Shown here piece after piece: positions 35,925 to 45,830 of a stretch of 64,000 nucleotides of DNA. Origin of the DNA: JAIXWP01 sp041391745 (GTDB lineage Bacteria; Bacteroidota; Bacteroidia; Flavobacteriales_D; Sanyastnellaceae); contig JAWKNK010000002.1 in NCBI GenBank assembly GCA_041391745.1, forward strand, positions 124,001 to 188,000, read 5' to 3'. Under the pieces are notes generated by a model that was given only the letters and a program-made list of their open reading frames with translations, had not been told where the DNA came from and ran no database searches. Numbering within the stretch: the first letter of the stretch is position 1; every line of letters begins with the position of its first letter. A program made the translations under genes and the position numbers.

Positions 35925-37577
35925 CTACTCCACCACCACCTTCACACTATCCAGCCATTTGCCTTCGCTGGTGAGGTGGGCGAGGTAGATGCCGGAGGAA
36001 AGATGGTTGACAGAAAATTGAATTTGATTGCCGTTGAGTTGTTGCGCTAGGTTGATATGCATCACTTCTTTTCCTTGCATATCAAAAATCGAGAGTTCTG
36101 CTTTTTGGAGAATGTCTTGCAGGTTGTTGGAGTTTTGTAAATCAAATTCAATGGTACAGATGTCTGAAACAGGATTTGGAAAAACAGACATGGTATTTTC
36201 CAAACCGATTACAATTTCCTCCACATTCACCAACTGACACCCTGGTTCAAGGCAGCCGTATTCGTCTACTTTGACTATCCATGGGGATTCTAAAAGTGGA
36301 TTTGGGTTATTGCCTCGTTGTTCGATATAACCCACCGCCACATAACCGCCATCAGATGTTTCTTTGAATGAATTGAGATAGTGCCAAGCGTTTCCTGTAG
36401 AGTTTTCGAGGGGCGTAAAATATGAATATGTTCTGAGCCATTCTATATCTCTATCGTTGTCTATCTTGGCTAAGTACCCCGCCAGTTCGTCATATTCAGT
36501 CATACTTCCACTTCCAGTAAAAATATAACCACTACCATCTGAAAGCCTTTTAGCATCCATGGGAAGAACAGGGGCCATTTCATAATAGTAGTACTTTCTT
36601 TCTCCTACTTCAATGATTTCACCATTTTCATATTGTAGCAGTGTGCTATAAAGATCACCTGTCCAAGAATTGATGGGTTGGGCCTCATCTGGATTAATTT
36701 TTCCTATTACCACAATCTGATTATTTTCAATGGGAATTGCAAAAACGATTTCGTAATTACAATAACCATTTTGCGTCCAACGCGCCACCTCTTCTCCATT
36801 CTCATCCACACGAATTACCACGCGCTGTTCATCCCAATACAAATTATTGTCACAGTAGCCGAGGACATTATTTGCGCTTAAATAGTATCCACCTTCAGGA
36901 CACGGTTCAATGTGATGAATACTCGAGCATTCATCATATTCAATCTTCCAAATGGTATTGCCCAAGGTATCTAGTTTCCATAAAATGGAATAATCTACAA
37001 TATTTGGAGTGAAATTAGTCGGGAACTCGCCAAGTCCAAGAACAATGGTGCTATCGCGATCATCAAAATAAGTTGTAAAATGACGATCATAAGAATAGAT
37101 GGAGTCAATCAATACATTTTCTATAGGGTCTCCAAAGAGGTCGGTCGTAAGAAGGTACCTTCTATGAGAGGCGAAGCCATCGGTAATCGTCATTATTGCT
37201 TTATAGTTATCATTGTGATCTTTTACAACAGAACTAAAAAACCAACTGCCAAAGGATGTCTCTGCAGTAGTATCGGTATGGTTGTATTCCCTCTGATACA
37301 TTAAATCACCATTCGTATTCACTTTCATGGCCATACCTCTTCTGGCGTCTAGTGTAATACCAGGGTTTCGAAGAACACCTCTGCCAAAAATCAAAAAACC
37401 ATCAAAAAAATTAGGACTTACATCAATTTCGAAAGCATCAAAAAAAGAACCATGAGCTGTATAGTTGTATGGTGGGTGTTGTATGGACATCGGGTGCATC
37501 GCGTTGAAGGTGCTTTGGCTGAAAACAGACAAATAAATAATTTGAAGTGCAAGAGTAAAGAGTATCAGTTTTTTCAT
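35925..37577 (-). CDS. T9SS-secreted protein, intact copy 1 of a triplicated gene
   Basis: 550 residues. Signal peptide ends LSVFSQ (~residue 21). The body consists of propeller-like segments: MAMKVNTNGDLMYQREYNHTDT, SILWKLDTLGNTIWKIEYDE, RVDENGEEVARWTQNGY, YLAKIDNDRDIEWLRTYSY and GGYVAVGYIEQRGNNPNPLLESPWIVKVDEYGCLEPGCQ. These resemble repeats of secreted quinoprotein-like proteins. The type A sorting domain begins MSVFPNPVSD and ends DSVKVVVE. Function unknown. Nearly identical sequence is repeated at 37746-38394 and 39228-40874. Confidence 0.75.
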   Translation of the reverse strand: MKKLILFTLALQIIYLSVFSQSTFNAMHPMSIQHPPYNYTAHGSFFDAFEIDVSPNFFDGFLIFGRGVLRNPGITLDARRGMAMKVNTNGDLMYQREYNHTDTTAETSFGSWFFSSVVKDHNDNYKAIMTITDGFASHRRYLLTTDLFGDPIENVLIDSIYSYDRHFTTYFDDRDSTIVLGLGEFPTNFTPNIVDYSILWKLDTLGNTIWKIEYDECSSIHHIEPCPEGGYYLSANNVLGYCDNNLYWDEQRVVIRVDENGEEVARWTQNGYCNYEIVFAIPIENNQIVVIGKINPDEAQPINSWTGDLYSTLLQYENGEIIEVGERKYYYYEMAPVLPMDAKRLSDGSGYIFTGSGSMTEYDELAGYLAKIDNDRDIEWLRTYSYFTPLENSTGNAWHYLNSFKETSDGGYVAVGYIEQRGNNPNPLLESPWIVKVDEYGCLEPGCQLVNVEEIVIGLENTMSVFPNPVSDICTIEFDLQNSNNLQDILQKAELSIFDMQGKEVMHINLAQQLNGNQIQFSVNHLSSGIYLAHLTSEGKWLDSVKVVVE

Positions 37578-37599
37578 ATTGCAAGATAGGGAAAAATTA

Positions 37600-37745
37600 A
37601 GTGACTAGATACTAACGACGAGTGACGAACTTAGTGACGAGATACAAACGACGAGTGACGAGAGTAACGACTAACGAGTCGGAGATACAGTTTTTTTTTA
37701 TAACTGTATCGCTACACCTCTAGTATCTACTCTCGTCACTCGTAT
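37600..37745. repeat. Low-complexity spacer duplicated with the T9SS gene
   Basis: Short imperfect repeats of GACGAGTGACGAG and TAGTCACT words. The right part (CTAACGAGTC..., TACTCTCGTCACTCGTATCT) is found again at about 39115-39245, so the spacer was duplicated together with the gene 3' end. Confidence 0.65.
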
Positions 37746-38402
37746 CTAGTCACTAGTCACTATTTTCACGCTATCCAGCCATTTGCCTTCGCTGGTGAGG
37801 TGGGCGAGGTAAATGCCAGAGGAGAGATGGTTGACAGAAAATTGAATTTGATTGCCGTTGAGTTGTTGCGCTAGGTTGATATGCATTACTTCTTTTCCTT
37901 GCATATCAAAAATCGAGAGTTCTGCTTTTTGTAGAATGTCTTGCAGGTTGTTGGAGTTTTGTAAATCAAATTCAATGGTACAAATGTCTGAAACGGGATT
38001 TGGAAAAACAGACATGGTATTTTCCAAACCGATTACAATTTCCTCCACATTCACCAGCTGACACCCCGGTTCAAGGCAGCCGTATTCGTCCACTTTAATG
38101 ATCCACGGTGATTCTAAAAGTGGATTCGGGTTGTTACCACGTTGCTCAATATAACCCACCGCCACATAACCGCCATCAGATGTTTCTTTGAATGAATTGA
38201 GATAGTGCCAAGCGTTTCCTGTAGAGTTTTCGAGGGGCGTGAAATATGAATATGTTCTTAGCCATTCTATATCTCTATCGTTGTCTATCTTGGCTAAGTA
38301 CCCCGCCAGTTCGTCATATTCCGTCATGCTGCCACTTCCTGTAAAAATATAGCCACTGCCATCTGAAAGTCTTTTAGCATCCATAGGAAGAACTTGTGAC
38401 AA
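37746..38402 (-). pseudogene. Truncated copy 2 of the T9SS gene
   Basis: Encodes only the last ~215 residues of copy 1, from VLPMDAKRLSDGSG to the sorting domain, with a changed end (SVKIVTSD). Near-identity to copies 1 and 3 stops abruptly at about 38394. Beyond it, reverse-strand fragments VIGKMNEPE and NGDELIEAEKN recall, at lower identity, the VVIGKINPDE and ENGEIIEVGERK parts of copy 1, split by a frameshift. An IS3-type remnant lies upstream. No signal peptide remains, so the product is not expected to be exported. Confidence 0.75.
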
Positions 38403-38538
38403 TGGAGTTGGGTAACATAGCTTTGATGGTGTCTGTTATAATATTCTTCTCCGCTTCGATCAATTCATCGCCATTAAATAAATTGTCTATAGATCCAATG
38501 GGAAGAACTTATTTCTGGTTCATTCATTTTACCGATTA

Positions 38539-39072
38539 CTATAGCTTTGTTTCAACATCTACCGCATGGTTTTTTCGACCTCCAAAAAGTGCCCTTTCGC
38601 GACAGATCGCTTTATGATGTGCTTGCTTTGAAATACCCAAAACCGAATACAGCTCGCATAACTTGTGATAATGCGTTATTCCTTTGAGAATTGAACCGTT
38701 GGATGCTTTTTGACCGAAATTTTTTTTAAATCCAATCTTGAGCTCTTCCTCAGCAACCTCCATCAAAATCTTGTAATAGTCCAACTCTAGACTTTTTCTA
38801 CCAAAGAGCTGCTTCTAGTTCTTTGATGCGCTTTTCAAGCTCTTTCGAGCGATAAGCTTCACTTTGATCTTCAACTACCATGACCTTGTTTTTTTATATA
38901 TCGACTATATCGATAAATCCACTTATAAATGGTCTGTTTAGTGCTAAAAGCTCTCGAGATGCCTCTGTGGTAAACTGAACATTTACCAGACTCAATATCC
39001 TGAACAGTTTGCTTTTGACTTGATCTGAAAACACTCGTGGTGTCCGCAATCTTTCCTTTTTTGTACTTTCAT
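38539..39072 (-). mobile_element. IS3-family insertion sequence remnant
   Basis: In the minus strand, OrfA-like sequence starts at the ATG at 39072 and, across frameshifts, reads QDIESGKCSVYHRGISRAF and TIYKWIYRYSR, typical of IS3 OrfA. Then EAYRSKELEKRIKELEAALW-stop-KKSLELDYYKILMEVAEEELKIGFKKN is the OrfA/OrfB leucine-zipper region, and LCELYSVLGISKQAHHK is the start of OrfB. The integrase core with the DDE residues is missing, so it cannot move by itself. Terminal inverted repeats were not found. Confidence 0.75.
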
Positions 39073-39227
39073 TTTGAAGTTGATTTTTGGTCAACCTATA
39101 TCGGAAAGCACACTGCTAACGAGTCAGAGAAACAGTGTCGCTTTTTTATAATTTGTCGCGCTACACTTCTAGTCACCTACTCTCGTCACTCGTATCTCGT
39201 CATAGTCACTCAGTTTGTCACTCGTAT

Positions 39228-40874
39228 CTAGTCACTAGTCACTATTTTCACGCTATCCAGCCATTTGCCTTCGCTGGTGAGGTGGGCGAGGTAAATGCCA
39301 GAGGAGAGATGGTTGACAGAAAATTGAATTTGATTGCCGTTGAGTTGTTGCGCTAGGTTGATATGCATTACTTTTTTCCTTGCATATCAAAAATCGAGAG
39401 TTCTGCTTTTTGTAGAATGTCTTGCAGGTTGTTGGAGTTTTGTAAATCAAATTCAATGGTACAAATGTCTGAAACGGGATTTGGAAAAACAGACATGGTA
39501 TTTTCCAAACCGATTACAATTTCCTCCACATTCACCAGCTGACACCCCGGTTCAAGGCAGCCGTATTCGTCCACTTTAATGATCCACGGTGATTCTAAAA
39601 GTGGATTCGGGTTGTTACCACGTTGCTCAATATAACCCACCGCCACATAACCGCCATCAGATGTTTCTTTGAATGAATTGAGATAGTGCCAAGCGTTTCC
39701 TGTAGAGTTTTCGAGGGCGTGAAATATGAATATGTTCTTAGCCATTCTATATCTCTATCGTTGTCTATCTTGGCTAAGTACCCCGCCGCTCGTCATATTC
39801 CGTCATGCTGCCACTTCCTGTAAAATATAGCCACTGCCATCTGAAAGTCTTTTAGCATCCATAGGAAGAACAGGGCCATTTCATAATAGTAGTACTTTCT
39901 TTCTCCTACTTCAATGATTTCACCATTTTCATATTGTAGCAGTGTGCTATAAAGATCACCTGTCCAAGAATTGATGGGTTGGGCCTCATCTGGATTAATT
40001 TTTCCTATTACCACAATCTGATTATTTTCAATGGGAATTGCAAAAACGATTTCAAAATTGCAATAGCCATTTTGTGTCCAACGTGCCACCTCTTCTCCAT
40101 TCTCATCCACACGAATTACCACCTGCTGTTCATCCCAATATAAATTATTGTCACAATAGCCGAGGACATTATTTGCGCTTAAATAGTATCCACCTTCAGG
40201 ACACGGTTCAATGTGATGAATACTCGAGCATTCATCATATTCAAGCTTCCAAATGGTATTGCCCAAGGTATCTAGTTTCCATAAAATGGAATAATCTACA
40301 ATATTTGGAGTGTAGTTGGATGGAAATTCGCCCAATCCAAGAACAATGGTGCTATCGCGATCATCAAAATAAGTTGTAAAATGACGATCATAAGAATAGA
40401 TGGAGTCAATCAATACATTTTCTATAGGGTCTCCAAAGAGGTCGGTCGTAAGAAGGTACCTTCTATGAGAGGCGAAGCCATCGGTAATCGTCATTATTGC
40501 TTTATAGTTATCATTGTGATCTTTTACAACAGAACTAAAAAACCAACTGCCAAAGGATGTCTCTGCAGTAGTATCGGTATGGTTGTATTCCCTCTGATAC
40601 ATTAAATCACCATTCGTATTCACTTTCATGGCCATACCTCTTCTGGCGTCTAGTGTAATACAGGGTTTCGAAGAACACCTCTAGCAAAAATCAAAAACCA
40701 TCAAAAAAATTAGGACTTACATCAATTTCCGAAAGCATCAAAAAAAGAACCATGAGCTGTATAGTTGTATGGTGGGTGTTGTATGGACATCGGGTGCATC
40801 GCGTTGAAGGTGCTTGGCTGAAAACAGACAAATAAATAATTTGAAGTAAGAGTAAAGAGTATCAGTTTTTTCAT
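39228..40874 (-). pseudogene. Copy 3 of the T9SS gene, broken by many small deletions
   Basis: Full-length alignment to copy 1 (35925-37577) from signal peptide to sorting domain. Against copy 1 it has about ten small deletions, mostly in homopolymers: near 39373, 39716, 39787, 39825, 39871, 40660, 40696, 40813 and 40846. Open frames survive at 39368-39745 and 39793-40635. There are few substitutions. The pattern of deletions without insertions may be real decay or consensus error in a repeated region. Confidence 0.75.
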
Positions 40875-40921
40875 ATTGCAAGATAGGGAAAAATTGGTTT
40901 TTGGTTAGTGGATCGCGGTTC

Positions 40922-40980
40922 CCCTTCGACTTCACTTGCGCTCCGCTCAGGGACCGCCTTCTAATTAGCAGGATTCCAGA
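40922..40980. repeat. Dispersed repeat A, right copy
   Basis: Same 35-base core as at 35707-35741 with one mismatch, then TAATT-GCAGGATTCCA. Here repeat B does not follow directly; an IS4-type remnant lies between them. The rest of the 40875-41189 gap shows no gene. Confidence 0.75.
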
Positions 40981-41005
40981 ATTATTCATGATTTATAATC
41001 ACTGG

Positions 41006-42377
41006 TGTCCGGTAAAAAATGAAAAGAAGTCTTTTACCTTCTGTGGAGCCTGATTTGCTGAGTGGCATTTTATTTTGTGGAAAAGAACCTCCCCATATTT
41101 TTTAGGCACTTGAGAACAGGTTGTATTCGGATATTTTTTGGGTGCTTGATTTATACGCTTTTTGAGGATCCCGAAGAAAATCAAATAAGTTAAAATAACT
41201 CTGTGAAGTGCAGCCTAATAATGGTCGCTACTTGGAGAGTAGCATATTTTCTTCCCGTTTTACATAGAACAATTTTAGTCATTAAATCCGCAATCAGTGC
41301 TGCCCAAACTTGTATTTTAATAGCGTTTTCATTATCACCTAAAAAGTTGTAGAGCTGACTATTCTGTTGATTCTTTTAAACACCAGTTCCACTTGCCAAC
41401 GCTTTTCACAGCTGCGCGATAGTCAAAGCAGACATCTGAAAATTATTGGTTATAAACTCAAATTGTCGTTCTGATTTATGATCATAATAAGTCACCATTC
41501 TTGCTCTTACTCTTGTTTGCCGGCGATTGTGAGATTGCCTAAAATAATTTCTTTATCACTTACAACCCATTGATTTTCAAATCTCCATTAACTTCTATTT
41601 CTTTTTTGCTCTTATAAACCCAAGAGGTTGTTCTTCTAGACACCCAATAGACTTCTTCCTTTGAAAATCTATTAAACTGATCAAAGTTCACATAGCCTTT
41701 ATCAAAAACAAGAATGGATTTTTTTGGTAAGTCTATATCTTTTAGAACATTTCCGTCTCGGCTTGCCGCCGCATTCATCACCACAAGTTCTGGCAAGTCT
41801 GAGGCGGCAGAAAGTAGTGTATGCACTTTTAAACCACCCTTTCGCTTTCCATCCTTTGGATTGCATCCTGCTGCTGGAAGGATGTCTTTAAAGAGCGTAA
41901 CGACCGTCGCATCAAGGATGTAGAGCCTTTTGTCCAATAAAGCATTTCGGCTGTCCGTTAAAATGTGGCGATATTTAGATAAAATGGAGAAGTAAAGCTC
42001 CTCAAAGATTTTAGGATCTCTACGAATATTTGCTTCTGAAAGAGTACTCCTTTTGGTTTGATGAACAATGCCTAAGTGCTTCATTTTTTCCATGCAAGCA
42101 AGCATCCCAATCTCGACTTCTCTTAGGGAAGAACAATTTTCAAACTGCGCATATAACATGCTTATCAGATGATGAAAAGAGTCAAATTTCTGTGTATCGG
42201 TCATCATTGTATTTTCTGACAATAGATGAAAATTTATCTCGTGGAATAAATTTTATTAGTTGAGAAAGATCGGCTGTCGGAAAAAAGTGCATTTTTGCTC
42301 ATGGTAACTCAGTTGTGGTAAACCGAAATTACCAAAAGAGCGAGTCGACTAGTCGGCTCGCTTTACTTTTCCTGACA
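41006..42377. mobile_element. IS4-type insertion sequence remnant (approximate limits)
   Basis: The limits are set by imperfect inverted ends: TGTCCGGTAAAAAATG at the left and, on the reverse strand at the right, TGTCAGGAAAAGTAAAG. An eight-base word CATGATTT occurs at 40987-40994 and 42378-42385, but on the left it is 11 bases away from the terminal repeat, so a target-site duplication is uncertain. The transposase inside is broken. Confidence 0.55.
41190..42222 (-). pseudogene. Degenerate IS4-family DDE transposase
   Basis: The open part (41560-42222, 220 residues) carries two DDE blocks, LYILDATVVTLF and LVFDKGYVNFDQFNRF, plus GGLKVHTLL. A stop then interrupts it, but other frames downstream continue with RVRARMVTYYDHKSERQFEFITNNFQMS, WQVELVFKRI-like sequence (third catalytic residue region), YNFLGDNENAIKIQVWAALIADL and RLHFTELF with stops between. 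This is the IS4 (DDE_Tnp_1) layout. At least three frame breaks make it inactive. Confidence 0.8.
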
Positions 42378-42382
42378 CATGA

Positions 42383-42520
42383 TTTCCAATTCTCGATTCC
42401 CGATTCGAGAATTGAGAATCGAGAACGTTTTTGTCAGAAGATTCACATTGCAATGTGAATCTACGATTGCCAAAAATTCCCACACTTCCATACTTTCCAA
42501 TTCTTCCAAAAAATCCAGTC
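42383..42520. repeat. Dispersed repeat B, right copy
   Basis: Same sequence and orientation as 35760-35900, including the 22-bp palindrome at 42440-42461. It is followed by simple CCAA(A/T)AATTCC repeats up to about 42565. The 42223-42634 gap holds no gene beyond the IS end and this repeat. Confidence 0.75.
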
Positions 42521-42634
42521 TCTCCAAATAATCCAACAATTCCAAATAATCCAAAAATTCCCATTTCCTCCAACCATAAAGTAACCTTTTTTCACCACGT
42601 CTCGTTATAGGACCCATAACTCCAAACCTATAAC

Positions 42635-43411
42635 ATGAAATTTAATTATTTTTTGGCTACCGCCGCAATTGCACTCACTGTAGTGGGATGTAAAAAAGAT
42701 GAAGAAGTAACAGGACCAGGTTTTACACCAGAACCCGAACCGACTACTTTCGGCGCGGTAAATCTTTCCATCAATCACTCTTACAACGATCAGAACTTTG
42801 CTCTCGCAACTTTCTATTACAACAATGCAGAGGAAGCAGTAAGCTTCAACTCAGTTAAGTACTATGTAGGAGATGTGAAACTTGTCACTACATCTGGCAC
42901 AGTTCGAACAGTAAACAACACCCCTGTTTTAATCAATCTTTCAGCTAATGGTAATAGTACTGTTACATTGGATAATGTACCAACAGGAGAATATAAATCA
43001 GTGCAAATCACTTTAGGAATGGACCACATGACCATGTTGCCAACTGAGGTGAGCGCTCTAGCAGAAACCAATAGCGACCTTTATTTTAATGATGAAGATG
43101 GTTTCGTCTTTTTGAGAATGCGCGGATATTGTCCTGTCGCTCCAAACGGAAACGTAGATCTACGCATAGGTGGTTGCGCTGCACCGTTGAATGCTATGAC
43201 CGAATCGAACACTACTTTGACAGAAACATTAGTGGTTGTTGAAAATGAGGTAGCATCATTGGCAGTAAATGCAGATCTCGGAAATGTAATCGATGGATCA
43301 TCAGCCAACTTATCGTTCACTCAAAATGGAACTATCACGGCTCCATGCGCTCTTGGAGTGAACCTCGCTCGAAACTTTGCCGAAGGAATTTCATTCGACG
43401 GAATAGAATAA
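42635..43411 (+). CDS. Orphan MbnP-like lipoprotein without tryptophan
   Basis: 258 residues, the same length as the MbnP-like protein at 24975 and collinear with it: lipobox VVGC (Cys19)-KKDEE, VKYYVGDVKL, DNVPTGEYKSVQITLGMD, FVFLRMRG and FAEGISFDGIE. The MFWSWNSGY segment is replaced by LYFNDEDGF, and there is no tryptophan anywhere in the chain, so kynurenine cannot form. Instead the mature part has three cysteines (YCP, GGCA, APCA) and a MDHMTM cluster. No MbnH gene is adjacent. Metal binding is possible but unproven. Confidence 0.75.
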   Translation: MKFNYFLATAAIALTVVGCKKDEEVTGPGFTPEPEPTTFGAVNLSINHSYNDQNFALATFYYNNAEEAVSFNSVKYYVGDVKLVTTSGTVRTVNNTPVLINLSANGNSTVTLDNVPTGEYKSVQITLGMDHMTMLPTEVSALAETNSDLYFNDEDGFVFLRMRGYCPVAPNGNVDLRIGGCAAPLNAMTESNTTLTETLVVVENEVASLAVNADLGNVIDGSSANLSFTQNGTITAPCALGVNLARNFAEGISFDGIE

Positions 43412-43427
43412 AAGATGATTCCTGATT

Positions 43428-43488
43428 CCGAATCTAGTTCGGGATCAGGAACCATCCTTCGTCCCGAATCTAGTTCGGGATCAGGAAC
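43428..43488. repeat. Two direct 25-bp repeats with internal dyad
   Basis: A 25-base unit starting CCGAATCTAG and ending ATCAGGAAC occurs at 43428-43452 and 43464-43488 (period 36). Each contains CCGAA-TCTAG-TTCGG. Simple GGATTCAAGGA words follow to 43560. The same words occur in inverse orientation at about 58831-58860. Confidence 0.65.
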
Positions 43489-43562
43489 AAGGAAACAAGG
43501 AAACAAAGATTCAAGGATTCGAGGATTCAAGGAACAAGGAACCAAAATCTATGAACCAAAAA

Positions 43563-45818
43563 CTAAAAACCAAGCTCCACCATCGCTTCTAATCCTGCAA
43601 CGGCTATTTTGTGTTGTCCGGGTTCGAGGGTGTAGCCTTTTTTCGGGTGGTAGTATTTTAATTGGTCGCCTTTAATGATAAAGTCAATGGTACGGGTTTC
43701 CCCTGCCTTTAAAGACACTTTCTCGAATTGAACTAGATTGCGTACACTTGGTGTTAGATCTGCTACCAAATCGCTCTGAAATATCAATATCGACTCTTTT
43801 GTATCCATCGCTCCCTCATTTGAAAGCGTAATCGTCACTTTAATGTCCTCGCCAATCGCATATTGTTTCTTATCGGTTGAGATAGACTTATAGTTGATTT
43901 TACAATAACCTAGACCATGTCCAAAAGGCCATTGCGGATTCCAACCTTCATTGCCGTACCACGGACCAATGGCTTCTGTGTACTTATGATCGTAAGTCAA
44001 CAAATCATTAACGTATCGTGGATAAGTAATCGGAAGTTTCCCTGTTGGATTGACTTTTCCGTATAGAATATTTGCTAATGCATCTCCGCCGAAGTCTCCT
44101 GGCAAATAGCACATAACAACAGCGTCTGCCAAATCAACTATTTCCGAAATTACTCGAGGACGATTTTCTACTAAAACCAAAACGAGTTTCTTTCTCAATT
44201 TAGAAAGTGCTTTCACATAGTCCAGCTGCTCTCTTCGCAACGTCAAATCATTGATATCACCTGGTTTTTCGGTTCCAGGCATTTCTGCTAAACACACTAC
44301 GATTACATCTGCATCTTTCGCCTTGTCCAATGCATTTTCAGAAAACTTTTGAGTAAAAATAGAATAGCCTTCGTCGAATATGATGTTGGAACTTTGCTTA
44401 CGCATCGCTTCAACAATTGTATTTTTTGAAGCATCATCATAAGTCGTGTCTGTCCCTTGCCATGTGCGCGACCACGCCCCATTGAGTAAAGTCATGCTAT
44501 TGGATGAAGGTCCCGTAACAAAGACTTTTTGAGAAGTGTTAAGCGGAAGTGTATTGTTCTTATTTTCTAAAAGCGTAATACTTTCCTCAGCACATTTAAG
44601 CGCTGCTTGTTGATGTGCTTTTGTTCCAAAATTTGGATAGTCTTGAATCGTTGGAACCAACGTATTTTTTAAAAGTCCAAGTTCTTTTTTTACCATTAAA
44701 ATTCTTCTCACACTTTGGTCGATACGCGCTTCAGTGATGCGTCCTTCATTCACCAATTCAAAAAGCAGATCAGAAAAATTGTAATCGTTTGGAACCATAC
44801 ACATATCTATACCCGCTTGTACGGCCTGATATACGGCCTCTTTAAGATTTGCAGCCACATGATGATTCTTTTCCAACTTAATCACGTCTTCCCAATCGGT
44901 AACAGCAATCCCTTCAAATTTCAATTCATCACGAAGCAAGGTGGTTAGAATATCATAACTTGCATGAACAGGTTCGCCATTGATTTCACCACTATTTATC
45001 ATTACAGATTTCGCACCTGATTCAATCGCTTTTTGAAACGGTGGCAGATAAATTTCTCGAAGCGTTTTTGTGGGAATTAATGCCGGAGTTCTATCCTTTC
45101 CTGAAGTCGTAGCGCTATAGCCCAAAAAGTGTTTGAGACATGGCAATACGTTGTTGTTACCAAAAGCGCCTTCACCCTGATAAGCCATCACCACGGCATT
45201 TCCCATTTCTGTACACAGATATGTATCTTCTCCATATGTTTCGAAAACGCGTGACCACAAAGGGTTTCGAGCAACATCCAAAACTGGCGAAAAATTCCAA
45301 ACTTGACCTGCCGCTCTGGTTTCATAAGCAGTGATCTCTGCGCCCTTTTTTGCAAGATCTCTATTGAATGTTGCAGCCTGGGCCAAAGGTTGAGGAAACA
45401 AAGTTGAGCCACTTACATAATTGGCTCCGTGAATCGCATCGATGCCATAAAGTACCGGAATTTTTAATCGGGTTTCGGTGGTCGCTACTCGTTGAATCTC
45501 ACCTATAATTTCCAACCACTGATCTCTTGGATATGCATGTCCGCCGCAGTTTAGAATAGACCCAACTCCATATTCTACTAGTGCTTTGTGCAGTTTTTCT
45601 TTCTCAATATGATGCGGTTCTACCAGTTTGTAAATCTCACCTTCGCATACTACATCAATGTTCAATTGCGTCATCTGACCGATCTTTTCTTTCAGCGTCA
45701 TTTGCGAAATGATCTGATCTATTGCATCCGTCGTTTTTGTATTTTCTACAATAACCTTCGAATTGCTGCATGTAAAAAATAACACTCCAATGAGTGCAAT
45801 TGCAATCGTGTATTTCAT
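43563..45818 (-). CDS. GH3 beta-glucosidase lipoprotein
   Basis: 751 residues. Lipobox FFTC with Cys17. GH3 N-terminal barrel with the conserved KHF motif (K229-H230-F) and nucleophile D308 in FEGIAVTDWEDV, then the alpha/beta sandwich domain (VVCLAEMPGTEKPGD, LPGDFGGDALANILYGKVNPTGKLPITYPR) and a fibronectin-III-like C-terminal domain. It releases terminal glucose from beta-linked glucans or oligosaccharides in the periplasm. Last gene of the five-gene minus-strand operon starting at 51161. Confidence 0.93.
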   Translation of the reverse strand: MKYTIAIALIGVLFFTCSNSKVIVENTKTTDAIDQIISQMTLKEKIGQMTQLNIDVVCEGEIYKLVEPHHIEKEKLHKALVEYGVGSILNCGGHAYPRDQWLEIIGEIQRVATTETRLKIPVLYGIDAIHGANYVSGSTLFPQPLAQAATFNRDLAKKGAEITAYETRAAGQVWNFSPVLDVARNPLWSRVFETYGEDTYLCTEMGNAVVMAYQGEGAFGNNNVLPCLKHFLGYSATTSGKDRTPALIPTKTLREIYLPPFQKAIESGAKSVMINSGEINGEPVHASYDILTTLLRDELKFEGIAVTDWEDVIKLEKNHHVAANLKEAVYQAVQAGIDMCMVPNDYNFSDLLFELVNEGRITEARIDQSVRRILMVKKELGLLKNTLVPTIQDYPNFGTKAHQQAALKCAEESITLLENKNNTLPLNTSQKVFVTGPSSNSMTLLNGAWSRTWQGTDTTYDDASKNTIVEAMRKQSSNIIFDEGYSIFTQKFSENALDKAKDADVIVVCLAEMPGTEKPGDINDLTLRREQLDYVKALSKLRKKLVLVLVENRPRVISEIVDLADAVVMCYLPGDFGGDALANILYGKVNPTGKLPITYPRYVNDLLTYDHKYTEAIGPWYGNEGWNPQWPFGHGLGYCKINYKSISTDKKQYAIGEDIKVTITLSNEGAMDTKESILIFQSDLVADLTPSVRNLVQFEKVSLKAGETRTIDFIIKGDQLKYYHPKKGYTLEPGQHKIAVAGLEAMVELGF

Positions 45819-45830
45819 GCCAATAAAATT

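Noticed and set aside
40987..42385. CATGATTT as an exact target-site duplication of the IS4-type element
   Set aside because: It abuts the right inverted end but lies 11 bases from the left one, so it may be chance.
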